Origin: an uncultured Pelagibacteraceae bacterium
GTDB taxonomy: Bacteria; Pseudomonadota; Alphaproteobacteria; Pelagibacterales; Pelagibacteraceae
NCBI GenBank assembly: GCA_902531455.1
Contig: CACAEM010000002.1
Coordinates: 1-38,093, forward strand
DNA length: 38,093 nucleotides
Direction of reading: 5' to 3'
Shown here: positions 1-9,183 of the stretch, one piece after another
How the letters are laid out: the number at the start of each line of letters is the position of its first letter
Position numbering within the stretch: the first letter of the stretch is position 1
Notes under the pieces: model-generated
Database searches by the model: none
What the model was told of the DNA's origin: nothing
What the model saw: the letters and a program-made list of their open reading frames with translations, nothing else
Position numbers and translations under genes: made by a program

Positions 1-543
1 AATAAAATAATTAAAAAAAAAGATACAGTTTTGATAGATGCTCGGAAATCTTTTGAGTATGATGTGGGAACTTTTAAAAAATCTTTAAATCCAAATATAG
101 AAAACTTTCGTCAATTTCCTAAATATTTAAATCAATTTAAAAACAGTGCAAATATAGCAATGTTTTGCACGGGTGGGATCAGATGCGAAAAAGCTAATAT
201 TTATTTGAAAAAAAAAGGATTTAAAAATGTATATGTTTTAAAAGGTGGAATTATTAATTATCTGAATAACATTGAAAAAAAAAATAGTCAATGGAGTGGC
301 GAATGTTTTGTTTTTGACAATAGAGTTTCAATAAAACATGCTTTGAAGCAAGGTAGTTATTCAGTTTGTAGTGGTTGCAGAAAACCTCTTTCAATTAAAG
401 AAAAAAAATCCTCTAAATATTTAGAAGGTATTCATTGTCCAAAATGTCACGATTACTTAACAGTTGATCAAAAATCGAGATTTGCAATGAGACAAAAACA
501 AATAATACTTGCAAAAAAAAACTGGCAAGAGACATATCTTTAA
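1..543 (+). CDS. trhO: tRNA uridine(34) hydroxylase TrhO (YceA family), 5'-truncated by window edge
   Basis: The reading frame is open from base 1 (N-K-I-I-K-K-K-D-T-V before the TTG at 31), so the gene enters from upstream and the TTG is internal. It is a rhodanese-domain protein: the LIDAR...E-x-D-x-G-T-F segment is followed by the catalytic loop FCTGGIRCEKA near window bases 163-192, with the conserved active cysteine. The C-terminal part has paired cysteines (CSGC near 370 and CPKC near 437) typical of the family. TrhO makes 5-hydroxyuridine at position 34 of tRNAs, using prephenate-derived chemistry in Escherichia coli. Only the C-terminal part of a roughly 300-residue protein is present. 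The family call is firm; the start lies outside the window. Confidence 0.88.
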   Translation, partial: NKIIKKKDTVLIDARKSFEYDVGTFKKSLNPNIENFRQFPKYLNQFKNSANIAMFCTGGIRCEKANIYLKKKGFKNVYVLKGGIINYLNNIEKKNSQWSGECFVFDNRVSIKHALKQGSYSVCSGCRKPLSIKEKKSSKYLEGIHCPKCHDYLTVDQKSRFAMRQKQIILAKKNWQETYL

Positions 544-572
544 AAAAGAATATTAATTAAATTATAATTATT

Positions 573-1934
573 ATGGATTTGCTTAAAGAAAATATACCTT
601 TACTTGTTAGAAAACTTGCAATACCAGCAAGCGTAGGTACACTTTTTCAAACCTTATACAATATTGTTGATACTTTTTATTCAGGGCTAATCTCACCTGA
701 AGCACTTTCTGCGCTCAGTAAATCATTTCCAATATACTTTATTATTGTAGCAACTTCAATTGGTGTAACAGTTGGAGGAACTTCTTTGATAGGGAATAGT
801 ATTGGAGAAAAAAATGAAAAAAATGTCTCTTATTATTTTACCCATATTATTATCTTTGGACTGATCATATCGGTTTTTATTACATGCATAGGCTTATATT
901 TTGCTGAAAAAGTTTTTAACATAATGGGTTCGACTGAAGAAATTACAAATTTAGGGCTTCAATATACAAATATTATGTTTTATGGATCATTTCTTTTTTT
1001 CCTTGTTGTATCACTTAACTCTTTATTACATGCAGAAGGAGATACTAAAACATACAGAAATGTTTTGGTTTTAAGTTTTCTATTAAATATAATTTTAAAT
1101 CCTATACTAATATTTGGTTTTTTATTCATTCCTGCTTTAGGTATGATGGGTATAGGTCTATCAACAATTATAGCCCAATTTATAGCTTTCGTAATTATTT
1201 TATATAAAGTATTTCAAAATCCTAGAGTAAAAAAAATTACTAAGGAGTTTTTTAAAATTAAATTAATATTTTTAAAAAATATATTTTTTCAATCAATGCC
1301 AATATCAATTGCTATATGTGGATATGCTGTTGCTGCTACATTTATATTTACTTATGTTGGTCAAACTAGTGAATTGGCAGTAGCTGGTTATGGTGCAGCT
1401 ACGAGAATAGAGCAAGTTGTTTTACTTCCTATCTTAGGAATTAATACTGCAATTATCTCAATTATAGCTCAAAATTATGGTGCAAATCATTTCGTGAGAG
1501 TGAAAGAGACTTATTTTATATCTGTTAAATATGGCATTTTATTAATGATTTTTTCTGGAATATTAGTTTATTTCACAGCAGATATAATACCAAGACTTTT
1601 CTCTAATGATGAAACTGTTTTAGAATATGGACGTAGATACTTAAAAATTGCAACATTTATTTTACCTGCATATCCAATTTTCTTTTTATCAAATGGTTTT
1701 TTTATGGGATTAAAAAAATCTAATTATGCAATGATAAATAATATGTTGCGAAATGTTCTTGTTCCAATATGTGTTTTTTATTTAGCCAAATATCTATCTG
1801 CAGATTTTGATAGTTTCTTTTGGTTATGGTTTATTTTTCAATGGACTCTTTCGATACTATTATTTATTTATGTAAGTTATTATATAAAAAAAAAATTAGA
1901 TAAACCTAGCGCTATCCTTAATCCACAACCATAA
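573..1934 (+). CDS. MATE family efflux transporter
   Basis: This is a 453-residue polytopic inner-membrane protein with about 12 hydrophobic segments in two similar halves, the usual MATE length. The N-terminal region (residues 1-40) has the family pattern P-A-S-V-G-T-L-F-Q-T-L-Y-N-I-V-D-T-F-Y, and the second half repeats the layout with AGYGAATRIEQ near residues 270-280 and IIAQNYGA near 297. MATE proteins export cationic drugs, metabolites or lipid-linked compounds in exchange for Na+ or H+; the substrate cannot be read here. It follows trhO after 29 bases. Its last 39 bases overlap the convergent soxG gene, so its tail is antisense to the soxG C-terminus. Confidence 0.9.
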   Translation: MDLLKENIPLLVRKLAIPASVGTLFQTLYNIVDTFYSGLISPEALSALSKSFPIYFIIVATSIGVTVGGTSLIGNSIGEKNEKNVSYYFTHIIIFGLIISVFITCIGLYFAEKVFNIMGSTEEITNLGLQYTNIMFYGSFLFFLVVSLNSLLHAEGDTKTYRNVLVLSFLLNIILNPILIFGFLFIPALGMMGIGLSTIIAQFIAFVIILYKVFQNPRVKKITKEFFKIKLIFLKNIFFQSMPISIAICGYAVAATFIFTYVGQTSELAVAGYGAATRIEQVVLLPILGINTAIISIIAQNYGANHFVRVKETYFISVKYGILLMIFSGILVYFTADIIPRLFSNDETVLEYGRRYLKIATFILPAYPIFFLSNGFFMGLKKSNYAMINNMLRNVLVPICVFYLAKYLSADFDSFFWLWFIFQWTLSILLFIYVSYYIKKKLDKPSAILNPQP

Positions 1935-2441
1935 ATCTTCTGAGAATGATCTTCTCACAAAAAGATTTATTTCATTTATTTCAGTATGATGAATAATTAC
2001 ATCAGTATGATTTAGCAATGTTTGTGTTATAGAATTTTTAGTATTTTTAAAATTATTGAAGTTAAAGGGAGATCCTGAAGAAAGTAAATCAAAAGCCTTT
2101 TTGCCCTTAATTTTGATACATATCCATTGATTAGAAACATCAACTATTGAGCCAAAATTTAATTTAGAAATTTCGTTAAAAAGATCATTGTAAATATTAT
2201 TATTCTCTTCATTAAAATATACTAACCATTCATCTGGACTTAGCCATAGAGCATTAAATTGCTGATTTGAAGAACTAGTATTTGGTTCAATTGGTAAGAT
2301 AATTGATAAAATTTTTCCAACTTTTGTAAAAAATTCCTTTTTTTTTCCTCTAATATTTATTTTTTTAATTGGTTCAGATAATGTTAACTCAAGATCATCT
2401 AATGATTTTTTTTCAAAGTTAGGATATTCTGTATTAAGCAT
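1896..2441 (-). CDS. soxG: Sarcosine oxidase gamma subunit
   Basis: This is a 181-residue soluble protein, last gene of the sarcosine oxidase operon. The family is weakly conserved, and the call rests on the pattern LWLSPDEWLV near residues 66-75, the SNQWICIKIKGKKAFDLLSSG segment near 104-124, and its place directly after soxA. The gamma subunit completes the alpha-beta-gamma-delta heterotetramer and contacts the folate-binding part of alpha. The start codon overlaps the end of soxA by 8 bases, implying translational coupling. Its 3' end overlaps the convergent MATE gene by 39 bases. Confidence 0.88.
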   Translation of the reverse strand: MLNTEYPNFEKKSLDDLELTLSEPIKKINIRGKKKEFFTKVGKILSIILPIEPNTSSSNQQFNALWLSPDEWLVYFNEENNNIYNDLFNEISKLNFGSIVDVSNQWICIKIKGKKAFDLLSSGSPFNFNNFKNTKNSITQTLLNHTDVIIHHTEINEINLFVRRSFSEDLWLWIKDSARFI

Positions 2442-5436
2442 TGATCCTCTTGTTTTCTTTATCTAGAAAAATAAAATCTGAAACTGTTACATTGATATTT
2501 TTATTTTCCATAGGAACAAAAAGTTTTTGACCCTTCATCTTTTTTCCACCTTTAACAACTGCTAGAGCAATTGATTTATTTAAATTAGGGCTAAAATAGC
2601 TTGACGTTACATGTCCAATCATTTCAACTGGTTTCTTATCTAATTCAGAAACTATCTGAGCACCCTCTTCTAATATTTCATTAGGGTCATCCGTAAGCAA
2701 TCCAACAAGCTGTTTTCTATCCTCTCTTATTGTGTCACTTCTATAAAGTGATCTTTTACCTATAAAGTCATATTTTTTTTTACTTACTATCCAATCCATC
2801 TGAAGATCAATTGGTGTCATAGTTCCATCTGTATCCTGTCCAACAATAATAAATCCCTTTTCAGCCCTTAATAAATGCATTGTTTCGGTTCCATAAGGAG
2901 TGATTTTGTATTCTTCTCCTGCTTCTATGCAGCTTTCCCATAATGATTTACCATATTTTGACTCTATATTAATTTCATAACTAAGCTCTCCTGTGAAACT
3001 TATTCTCATTATTCTACATTCAATTTTGTCAATTATTGCGTTTTGGTAAGACATATGAGGAAAGGCCTCATCACTAAAATCTTTATTAGGAAATAATTTT
3101 TTTAATATTTTTTTTGAATTTGGACCACAAATACTTGCTGTAGAATAGTGATCTGTAACAGAGGTCAAGTAAACATCTAAATCTGGCCATTCTGTTTGTA
3201 AATAGTCTTCAAGTTTAGAAAGTACATTTGCTGCGCCACCAGTTGTTGTGGTCATTAAATAATGATTTTCACCCAACCTTGTAGTTACACCATCATCATA
3301 AACCATACCATCTTCATTTAACATTAAACCATAACGACATTTTCCAATTCCTAATTTTGACCAAGCATTTGTATAAACTCTGTTTAAAAATTCAGAAGCA
3401 TCAGATCCCTGAATATCTATTTTTCCTAATGTAGAAGCATCTAAAATTCCAGCACTATCTCTTGCAGATTTACTTTCTCTTTGAACTGCTTCATGAAGAT
3501 TTTCATTATTAATAGGGTAGTACCATGGTCTTTTCCATTGACCAACATTTTCAAACTTTGCATTATTTTGAAAGTGCCATTTATGAATTGAGGTTTTTCT
3601 CACTACATCAAAAAATTTTCCAACACTTCTGCCAACTATTGCTCCAAAAGTTAATGGTGTAAACGGTGGTCTAAAAGTAGTTGTACCCAAAGTGCCCATT
3701 TTTACTCCAGCTGTGTCAGCTATAATTCCCAAAGCATGCATATTCGATAATTTACCTTGATCTGTAGCCATACCAGTAGTTGTATATCTCTTTACATGTT
3801 CTATTGATTTAAAACCTTCTCTAAGTGCTAGCTTTATATCTTTCGCGGTAGAATCATTCTGAAAATCTACAAAAGATTTAGTTTTACCTTCTGAAATAGT
3901 ATTTGGTAACAACCATATGTTTTTCTTTTCTAACTCTTTTGAACATAAAACTGAAATTTTATCAAAACCACCTTCTTTAATGTTTAGAAATTTTTTAACT
4001 TTATTATTTGTATTTTTAATTATTTCTTCTAATTCGAAATCACCGATACATGATCCAACATTAATATGATTTTCACTTTTTTCATTTGGAACAAATACTT
4101 GATCTATTTCTCTAAAATCTAATTTTCCTCCTGATTGTGTATGCATATGCACCATAGGTGTCCAGCCACCACTTATTGCTAAACAATCACACTGAATTTT
4201 ATTTTTATTTCCAGTAACATTTGACCCATCTTCCGATAAATTCATAATCTCTATTGATTTTATCTTTTTGTAGCCAAAAGTATTTACCACTGTAGAGTTC
4301 CAATATATTTCAATTCCTAGTTCTTCAGCATTTTTAACAATTGTTGATGAAGATTTTTTTCTAATATCGACAATCTTTACTGATATTCCTTTTTCAAATA
4401 ACGATACTGCTGTTTCATAAGCACTATCGTTGTTAGTAAAAATAATATTATTTAATCCAGTGGATACACCATAAAAATCTAAATATTTTTTAACAGAGTT
4501 AGCAAGTATAATTCCTGGTCTATCATTGTTTTTGAATATAAGAGGTCTTTCTATTGCACCTGCAGCAACAATTACTTTATCTGCTCTAATTTTCCATAAT
4601 CTCTGTCTTATATCACCATTTTTTTTATCTAATGGTAAATGATCTGATATATTTTCTTTTGCCAAAAGGTAATTATAACTATGAAAGGCAGCCAAACTTG
4701 TTCTAGTTTTTATTATTAAATTATCTAATTTTTCTAATTCTGATATTTCATTCATTAACCATTCATTTGATTTTTGATTATCTATTATAAAATTTTTATT
4801 ATTTTGATAAATTGTGGATCCACCAAGTATATTTTTATCCTCAATTAAGATTGTCTTTAAATTATTTTTTGCTGCTATTTTAGCTGATATAATACCTGAA
4901 ATCCCACCTCCAATAACTAATACATCACAATGCTCATGTTTATGGTCATATATGTCTGGATCTGGTTGTGAGGGTGATTTGCCAAGGCCTGCAGACAATC
5001 TTATTAATGGTTCATAAATTTTTTTCCAAAAACTTTTAGGCCACATAAAAGTCTTATAATAAAAACCTGCCGGTATAAATGGTGATATTAAGTTATTAAT
5101 TCCACCTACGTCAAAGTTAAGACTTGGCCAACAATTTTGACTAGATGCTCTCAACCCTTCGTAAAGTTCTATTTCTGTAGCTCTTACATTTGGTTCTGTT
5201 AAATTTGTATCAGCATTTATTTGGCATATTGCGTTTGGCTCTTCAGACCCACATGACATTATACCTCTTGGACGGTGATACTTAAAACTTCTGCCAACTA
5301 AATGAATTCCATTTGATAGAAGTGCTGAGGCTAGGGTATCACCCTCAAAACCATGATATTTTTTACCGTCAAAAGTAAATGAAACAGTTTTTGTTTGATC
5401 AACAAATCTTGTTTTATTAATTCTATATTTGGTCAT
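2434..5436 (-). CDS. soxA: Sarcosine oxidase alpha subunit
   Basis: This 1000-residue protein has the full family length. The N-terminal part holds the 2Fe-2S-ferredoxin-like fold seen in the family (GDTLASALLSNGIHLVGRSF near residues 32-51, then the HRPRGIMSCG segment). A Rossmann dinucleotide site, DVLVIGGGISGI, lies near residues 171-182. The C-terminal 400 residues are GcvT-like (RDSAGILDASTLGKIDIQG near 660, SFTGELSYE near 810) and bind tetrahydrofolate. The enzyme oxidises sarcosine to glycine, passing the methyl carbon to tetrahydrofolate as 5,10-methylene-THF and releasing hydrogen peroxide. Its ATG immediately follows the soxD stop codon. Confidence 0.96.
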   Translation of the reverse strand: MTKYRINKTRFVDQTKTVSFTFDGKKYHGFEGDTLASALLSNGIHLVGRSFKYHRPRGIMSCGSEEPNAICQINADTNLTEPNVRATEIELYEGLRASSQNCWPSLNFDVGGINNLISPFIPAGFYYKTFMWPKSFWKKIYEPLIRLSAGLGKSPSQPDPDIYDHKHEHCDVLVIGGGISGIISAKIAAKNNLKTILIEDKNILGGSTIYQNNKNFIIDNQKSNEWLMNEISELEKLDNLIIKTRTSLAAFHSYNYLLAKENISDHLPLDKKNGDIRQRLWKIRADKVIVAAGAIERPLIFKNNDRPGIILANSVKKYLDFYGVSTGLNNIIFTNNDSAYETAVSLFEKGISVKIVDIRKKSSSTIVKNAEELGIEIYWNSTVVNTFGYKKIKSIEIMNLSEDGSNVTGNKNKIQCDCLAISGGWTPMVHMHTQSGGKLDFREIDQVFVPNEKSENHINVGSCIGDFELEEIIKNTNNKVKKFLNIKEGGFDKISVLCSKELEKKNIWLLPNTISEGKTKSFVDFQNDSTAKDIKLALREGFKSIEHVKRYTTTGMATDQGKLSNMHALGIIADTAGVKMGTLGTTTFRPPFTPLTFGAIVGRSVGKFFDVVRKTSIHKWHFQNNAKFENVGQWKRPWYYPINNENLHEAVQRESKSARDSAGILDASTLGKIDIQGSDASEFLNRVYTNAWSKLGIGKCRYGLMLNEDGMVYDDGVTTRLGENHYLMTTTTGGAANVLSKLEDYLQTEWPDLDVYLTSVTDHYSTASICGPNSKKILKKLFPNKDFSDEAFPHMSYQNAIIDKIECRIMRISFTGELSYEINIESKYGKSLWESCIEAGEEYKITPYGTETMHLLRAEKGFIIVGQDTDGTMTPIDLQMDWIVSKKKYDFIGKRSLYRSDTIREDRKQLVGLLTDDPNEILEEGAQIVSELDKKPVEMIGHVTSSYFSPNLNKSIALAVVKGGKKMKGQKLFVPMENKNINVTVSDFIFLDKENKRINA

Positions 5437-5712
5437 TTAAATTACAGGTGGTTTTTCTCCCATTTTATAAACTGCATGTATTTTGTCATTTGATGTGTCC
5501 CTAACCATATTAAACCATTTTCTACATCCATGAGCATGGTTCCATCTTTCAAATTGAGCACCTTTAATATTCTTTCTCATAAATAAATATTCTGCCCATT
5601 CATCATCACTTAACTCTGTAGGTTGTTTGGGCCTTTCAATGTGTGCCTCGCCACCACATGAAAACTCACTTTGGTCTCTTTCTCCACAATATGGGCAATT
5701 TATTACAAACAT
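5437..5712 (-). CDS. soxD: Sarcosine oxidase delta subunit
   Basis: This is a 91-residue zinc-binding subunit. The N-terminus has C-P-Y-C-G-E-R at residues 6-12, a further cysteine in F-S-C-G-G-E-A-H near residues 18-23, and a histidine in the HAHGCRKWFN segment near residues 59-68, consistent with the Cys/His zinc site of the family. It is a small structural part of the sarcosine oxidase heterotetramer. Its start overlaps the stop of soxB by one base, and its stop abuts the start of soxA, so the three are cotranscribed and probably translationally coupled. Length and position match the standard soxBDAG order. Confidence 0.95.
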   Translation of the reverse strand: MFVINCPYCGERDQSEFSCGGEAHIERPKQPTELSDDEWAEYLFMRKNIKGAQFERWNHAHGCRKWFNMVRDTSNDKIHAVYKMGEKPPVI

Positions 5713-6965
5713 TAGTGTGCTACAGCAGCTGCACCATGTTCATCAACAAGATCTCCACTTACAAATCTGTTTAGATTAAATGCTGCATTTAATTTGTGTG
5801 GCTCATCATTAGCAATTGTGTGAGCAAATAAATCACCAGATCCAGGTGTTGCTTTAAAACCTCCTGTACCCCAACCACAGTTAAAATAAAGACCTTTTAT
5901 ATTTGTTTTACTAATGATCGGGCTTGCATCCGGGCAAATATCAACAATACCACCCCATTGTCTTAACATCTTCATTCTACTAAAAATAGGGTACAACTCT
6001 AATATAGCTTTTAGTGTGCCTTCTACCACATCATGACTTCCTCTTTGTGTATATGATATGTATTCATCTGTTCCAGCTCCAATTACTAATTCTCCTTTAT
6101 CAGATTGACTAACATAAGCATGTACAGCATTAGACATTACTACTGTATCTATTATTGGCTTAACTGGTTCTGATACTAATGCTTGTAATGGTTTGCTCTC
6201 AAGTGGTAATTTTAAGCCTGCCATATTTGCAATCACACTTGAGTGGCCTGCTGCTACAACACCAATTTTTTTTGTTTTTATAAATCCTTTTGTAGTCTCA
6301 ATTCCTTCAACTTGATCTCCTTTTCTTTTTATTCCTTTAACTTCACAATTTTGAATTATATCCACTCCCATCGCATCTGCACCTCTTGCATAACCCCATG
6401 CAACAGCATCATGTCTTGCAGTACCAGCTCTTCTTTGTAAAGTTCCACCAAGTACAGGATATCTTATATCTGGAGAAGTATTTATTATTGGACAAAATTC
6501 CTTTACTTGTTTTGTGTCTAACCAAACAGCATCAATTCCATTTAACCTATTTGCATGAGTTCTTCTTTTTAAATCTCTAACATCTTGAAGGTTATGTGCT
6601 AAATTCATAACTCCACGTTGACTAAACATTATATTATAATTTAATTCTTGAGATAAATTTTCCCAAATTTTTAAAGCATGATCATACAATCCAGCGCTTG
6701 CATCCCATAAATAATTTGATCTTATGATTGTTGTATTTCTCCCAGTATTACCACCACCAATCCAACCTTTTTCTAAGACTGCAATATTTTTAATGTTATG
6801 TTTTTTTGCAAGATAGTATGCTGTTGCTAGTCCATGTCCTCCACCTCCAACAATTATAGCCTCATATTCTTTTTTAGGCTCAGGGTTGCCCCAAGCTTGT
6901 TTCCAGTTTTCATGCTGTGAAAAAGCATTTTTTATCAGTGAAAAAATAGAATATTTATTATTCAT
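5712..6965 (-). CDS. soxB: Sarcosine oxidase beta subunit
   Basis: This 417-residue flavoprotein of the DadA/SoxB family is the first gene of the sarcosine oxidase operon. The FAD-binding motif [17 protein letters not shown] starts at residue 40. The [11 protein letters not shown] segment places a histidine near residue 185 that corresponds to the covalent FMN attachment site known in heterotetrameric sarcosine oxidases. The C-terminus has the second flavin-contact region [14 protein letters not shown]. Beta holds the sarcosine oxidation site. The 75-base divergent gap to the next gene must contain its promoter. In SAR11-type metabolism, this step would turn sarcosine from glycine betaine breakdown into glycine. 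Confidence 0.96.
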   Translation of the reverse strand: MNNKYSIFSLIKNAFSQHENWKQAWGNPEPKKEYEAIIVGGGGHGLATAYYLAKKHNIKNIAVLEKGWIGGGNTGRNTTIIRSNYLWDASAGLYDHALKIWENLSQELNYNIMFSQRGVMNLAHNLQDVRDLKRRTHANRLNGIDAVWLDTKQVKEFCPIINTSPDIRYPVLGGTLQRRAGTARHDAVAWGYARGADAMGVDIIQNCEVKGIKRKGDQVEGIETTKGFIKTKKIGVVAAGHSSVIANMAGLKLPLESKPLQALVSEPVKPIIDTVVMSNAVHAYVSQSDKGELVIGAGTDEYISYTQRGSHDVVEGTLKAILELYPIFSRMKMLRQWGGIVDICPDASPIISKTNIKGLYFNCGWGTGGFKATPGSGDLFAHTIANDEPHKLNAAFNLNRFVSGDLVDEHGAAAVAH

Positions 6966-7040
6966 TTTAATTGTTTACTTTATAAAATAATTATTATCAA
7001 TAATCTTAGAATTAACAACTATGTAAAAATGATTTAAATA

Positions 7041-9032
7041 ATGCTCATAACAAATAAATATTTGATCAGACTTTCAACGTTTTTGTTGGTTATTTTAATT
7101 CTTCAGCCACCTTTTAACACATGGGAAAAAATAATCTTATTAAGTTTAAGCTCATCTATAATTTTTTTCTCAGATATTAAAAAATATAGTATTAAAAGCA
7201 GTACAGTTTTAATTTTATCTTTTATCATAATTTTTATTTCACAAAATTTATTTTCAAGAAATTATCTAATAGCAAATCATATTGTTTTACCACTATATGC
7301 CAGTAATGATCATGATTATATCAAAGATAATTTCCCTGAAGAATTAGAAAAAAAATTAAAATTTGAACTAAAAAAAATGTTATTTGATGACAATTCATTG
7401 AAAGATGTTCCTCAACCAGGATCAAATAAATTTTCAACACTTCATAATAAATATGCTTTTCAAGCTGAAAATATTTGGACAGATATCAATGAGGGTAAAT
7501 ATATAATGATAAAAAAAAAAATTAATTTTTGGGATCTAGGACCATCTGCTCTCAATGAAATTAACTTAAATATTGTTAACTACAATAAAACGAGTTACAA
7601 AAATAACGTAGTTTTTCCTGTTTTATATAAAATTAATTTTTTAAAAAATTATGATAAATCAACATTATGTTTTAGTGGTAACTTATATTATGAATCTAAT
7701 AATAATTTTATTTTTCATGATGACAAAAAAAATCAATGTATAATTATTAATTATAAAACAGATTATTATTTATTAGACTACAAAAGAGATCTTGAACTTC
7801 AGGTAAAAGCTAATTTATTTTATGACAATAACTATTTATTTTTTTATACGTTAACAATCATCTTATTATTAATTATTATTTTAATAATTTATAGAATTAA
7901 ATTTTTTTATTTAATTACATCAATTTCTTTTTTTTTAGTTTTATTTTTATATTTAAAATTTAGTCCAAATACTATTTCTGGCTTTTCTGAAACTTTTTAT
8001 TTTGCAAGACTTAATGATGGATTAATTCATTATGGTTATGCAAGGATAATGGCAAACCATTTTGTTTTAGGAAATTTCTATGAGGGATTAAAAGGTGCTG
8101 CAGATGTTTTTTATTTTATGCCTTTAACTAGATATTTTAATACATTATTATTTATTTTATTTGGTGATAATGTATTGGGCAGTCTTTTTATAATTTCATT
8201 TTTTCCTATATTAATCCTTAAATTTCTAAATTTATTTTTTGATGATAAAACAACTAAATATTTTGTTATAATATTTATTTTTTGTCCAATTTTTGAGTCC
8301 TTAGGCTTTACAATGATAAATTATATTAATTTTACCGTTGATGGATATGGAGAAGGTTTGTGTTATTTTTTCTTAATACTACTTTCATTTTTTTATTTTA
8401 AAAACGATGAATATAAATCTAAATTTTTTCTAATTGGTGTTCTTTCTTTCATGGTTATTGGTATTAGACCTAATTATATTGCGTTAATTTATCCTTTAAT
8501 TATAGGATATATACTTTATCTATTTTTGAATAGACGCATTATAGCTGAAACTTACAAAAAAATATTTCTTTTAATTTTTGGAGCTTCTTTAGTTCTTTTG
8601 ATACCCATTCACAATTATGTTTATTCTAATGAATTTGTTTTATTAGTTAAAAATACTAGTCTAGTAAATAATCTTCAAATAAATTTACATGACTATTTTG
8701 AATTTTTCTCAAACCTCTTTTTGTCAAATCAAAACGAACTAAATTATAACAAGGTTATTAAACATATTAGTCACTATATCAAAATATATGAATTATGGTT
8801 TATGATTATTCTTTTAAATTTATTCACAGTATTTTTCTTTAAAATACATTCTAAATTTAAAATTTTATCTATATCCTTGATCTTAATGCATAGCACATTC
8901 TTATTTTTTAAGGGTGATGCTAGATACTCAATGGGCACATGGACTCTATCATTTATAGTTTTTATTTATATGTTTAAAGAAATATACTATCCTTTTATCA
9001 AGAAAAATTTTTTAATAAAAAAACTTAATTAG
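7041..9032 (+). CDS. Large polytopic membrane protein, function unknown (possible GT39/GT87-like glycosyltransferase)
   Basis: I do not recognise a named family. The 663-residue product has two hydrophobic segments in the first 65 residues. A hydrophilic, probably periplasmic region with many Asn and Lys residues spans about residues 70-260, followed by roughly ten further membrane segments to the C-terminus. The motif DVFYFMPLTRYFNTLLF near residues 355-371 resembles a conserved luminal patch in uncharacterised polyprenyl-sugar-dependent membrane glycosyltransferases, which is the basis for the tentative suggestion. It is a single gene, divergent from soxB and followed by tRNA-Ser. The extremely Phe/Ile/Asn-rich composition suggests weakly constrained or accessory content. 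Confidence 0.6.
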   Translation: MLITNKYLIRLSTFLLVILILQPPFNTWEKIILLSLSSSIIFFSDIKKYSIKSSTVLILSFIIIFISQNLFSRNYLIANHIVLPLYASNDHDYIKDNFPEELEKKLKFELKKMLFDDNSLKDVPQPGSNKFSTLHNKYAFQAENIWTDINEGKYIMIKKKINFWDLGPSALNEINLNIVNYNKTSYKNNVVFPVLYKINFLKNYDKSTLCFSGNLYYESNNNFIFHDDKKNQCIIINYKTDYYLLDYKRDLELQVKANLFYDNNYLFFYTLTIILLLIIILIIYRIKFFYLITSISFFLVLFLYLKFSPNTISGFSETFYFARLNDGLIHYGYARIMANHFVLGNFYEGLKGAADVFYFMPLTRYFNTLLFILFGDNVLGSLFIISFFPILILKFLNLFFDDKTTKYFVIIFIFCPIFESLGFTMINYINFTVDGYGEGLCYFFLILLSFFYFKNDEYKSKFFLIGVLSFMVIGIRPNYIALIYPLIIGYILYLFLNRRIIAETYKKIFLLIFGASLVLLIPIHNYVYSNEFVLLVKNTSLVNNLQINLHDYFEFFSNLFLSNQNELNYNKVIKHISHYIKIYELWFMIILLNLFTVFFFKIHSKFKILSISLILMHSTFLFFKGDARYSMGTWTLSFIVFIYMFKEIYYPFIKKNFLIKKLN

Positions 9033-9045
9033 AATAATTTGGTCA

Positions 9046-9072
9046 TTGATATATTTTAATAAGTCTTATAAA
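9046..9072 (+). promoter_or_regulatory. Probable promoter of tRNA-Ser
   Basis: TTGATA at 9046-9051 and TATAAA at 9067-9072 lie upstream of the tRNA, whose 5' end is at 9085. The -10 element is good and correctly placed for a start near 9079. The 15-base spacer is short, so the -35 assignment is weaker. Confidence 0.35.
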
Positions 9073-9084
9073 ATAGTTAATTTA

Positions 9085-9175
9085 GGAAGAGTGGGTGAGT
9101 TGGCTTAAACCAGCAGTTTGCTAAATTGCCGAAGGAGCAATCCTTCCAAGGGTTCGAATCCCTTCTCTTCCGCCA
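9085..9175 (+). tRNA. serT: tRNA-Ser (anticodon GCU)
   Basis: The 91-nt gene folds as a class II tRNA. The acceptor strands GGAAGAG (9085-9091) and CTCTTCC pair fully, followed by a G discriminator and an encoded CCA at 9173-9175. The anticodon stem GCAGT/ATTGC encloses the loop TTGCTAA, giving anticodon GCU, which reads AGU and AGC serine codons. The long variable arm GAAGGA...TCCTTC is the serine hallmark. The T arm is AAGGG-TTCGAAT-CCCTT. Directly downstream, TTAATTTTTTAAT gives a T-rich end that may help termination. The symbol is conventional and not verified. Confidence 0.96.
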
Positions 9176-9183
9176 TTAATTTT

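Noticed and set aside
4814..5017. Plus-strand 67-codon frame inside soxA
   Set aside because: It is a complement of well-conserved soxA sequence, with no independent evidence.
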